From assembly GCF_023130475.1 (NCBI RefSeq), contig NZ_JAKHEX010000008.1, forward strand, positions 1-64,000: DNA of 64,000 bases, given 5' to 3'. Origin of the DNA: Aciditerrimonas ferrireducens. GTDB taxonomy: Bacteria > Actinomycetota > Acidimicrobiia > Acidimicrobiales > UBA8190. A program made the position numbers and the translations under genes. The notes under the pieces are model-generated. The model worked only from the letters and a program-made list of their open reading frames with translations. It made no database searches and was not told where the DNA came from. Below are positions 63,855-64,000 of this stretch, piece after piece (within the stretch, counting starts at the first letter, position 1; each line of letters starts with the position of its first letter).

Positions 63855-64000
63855 GGCCGTCCGGCCGGTCCGGGGCCGACGGGCGCCGGGACCGTGGGCA
63901 CCGGGTCAGTGTGCCACGGCCCCCAGGGAGCGCCGGGGCGCCGCCCGAAGAAGTCGGTCAGGCCGCGCAGCGGTTCGGTCCGGCCTCGAGCTGCCGGAGC
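63851..64000 (-). CDS. Partial gene end, unknown product
   Basis: The last 49 codons of a minus-strand gene cut by the window edge. The peptide contains RTEPLRGLTDFFGRRPGAPWGPW and a Pro/Gly-rich tail (VPTVPAPVGPGPAGRP), with a TGA at 63853-63851 that overlaps the GTG of the DUF2993 gene. The overlap supports the frame. The family cannot be told from this tail. Confidence 0.45.
   Translation of the reverse strand, partial: APAARGRTEPLRGLTDFFGRRPGAPWGPWHTDPVPTVPAPVGPGPAGRP

Overview
The window is about 72% G+C chromosomal DNA from an actinobacterium. The gene content fits an autotrophic member of the Acidimicrobiia (Acidimicrobium/Acidithrix/Ferrithrix type): form IA RuBisCO inside an alpha-carboxysome operon, actinobacterial TANNNT promoters with leaderless starts, a potassium-independent proton pyrophosphatase, paired TrkA proteins beside an APC permease, and surface proteins with cell-wall-binding repeats and a GYWLV..DG.VFSFGDA tail. 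The taxonomic call is inference from gene content only.

Left end (1-17.4 kb). After a cut gene start come a PIG-V-like mannosyltransferase, an OmpR-type two-component pair, and two large secreted surface-protein genes on the minus strand. Both surface genes carry in-frame stops near their start; the first also has a +1 frameshift near its end. Next come remnants of a glycosyltransferase and a methyltransferase, an AAA ATPase/RloB defence-like pair (rloB frameshifted), tRNA-Thr, a tyrosine integrase, a small toxin-antitoxin pair and a Baeyer-Villiger-type monooxygenase behind a perfect 16-bp palindrome.

Housekeeping block (17.5-22.6 kb). A peroxiredoxin, then topA, tmk and holB packed head to tail on the minus strand.

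Carbon-fixation block (22.7-43.5 kb). Everything lies on the minus strand and reads hppA, pgk, cbbL, cbbS, csoS2, csoSCA, csoS4A, csoS4B, csoS1, a ferritin-like gene, acRAF, a 77-residue disordered protein, cbbQ, cbbO, dabB, an extra membrane subunit, dabA, a carboxysome-type PII protein and a cbbR-type LysR gene. DAB would accumulate bicarbonate, CsoSCA would turn it to CO2 inside the shell, RuBisCO would fix it, CbbQO and acRAF would maintain and assemble RuBisCO, and Pgk would draw off 3-phosphoglycerate. HppA could support the proton gradient. The operon has a compact CsoS2 with three middle repeats, one hexamer gene and no McdA. It does carry a small disordered protein with a near-terminal Trp in the place where proteobacterial operons keep mcdAB.

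Right part (43.6-59.6 kb). An APC permease fused to an OB-fold domain faces two TrkA genes. Then come a HAD phosphatase, a 24-residue membrane peptide, a primary-type sigma factor with a strong 5'-leader hairpin, nadE, glnE, an MFS exporter, a TrpB2-like enzyme, a MarC protein, a Ser-rich secreted protein and tRNA-Lys.

Right end (59.6-64 kb). Downstream of tRNA-Lys lies a decayed island: an integrase N-terminal fragment, two broken PIN toxins, an intact BrnA-like antitoxin with a broken toxin, and one intact Phd/PIN pair. A DUF2993 lipoprotein-like gene and a cut gene end the window.

Reading-frame breaks occur at G/C runs in genes that should be intact (pgk, trpB2, the surface protein), so consensus error has to be weighed against genuine decay for each broken gene.
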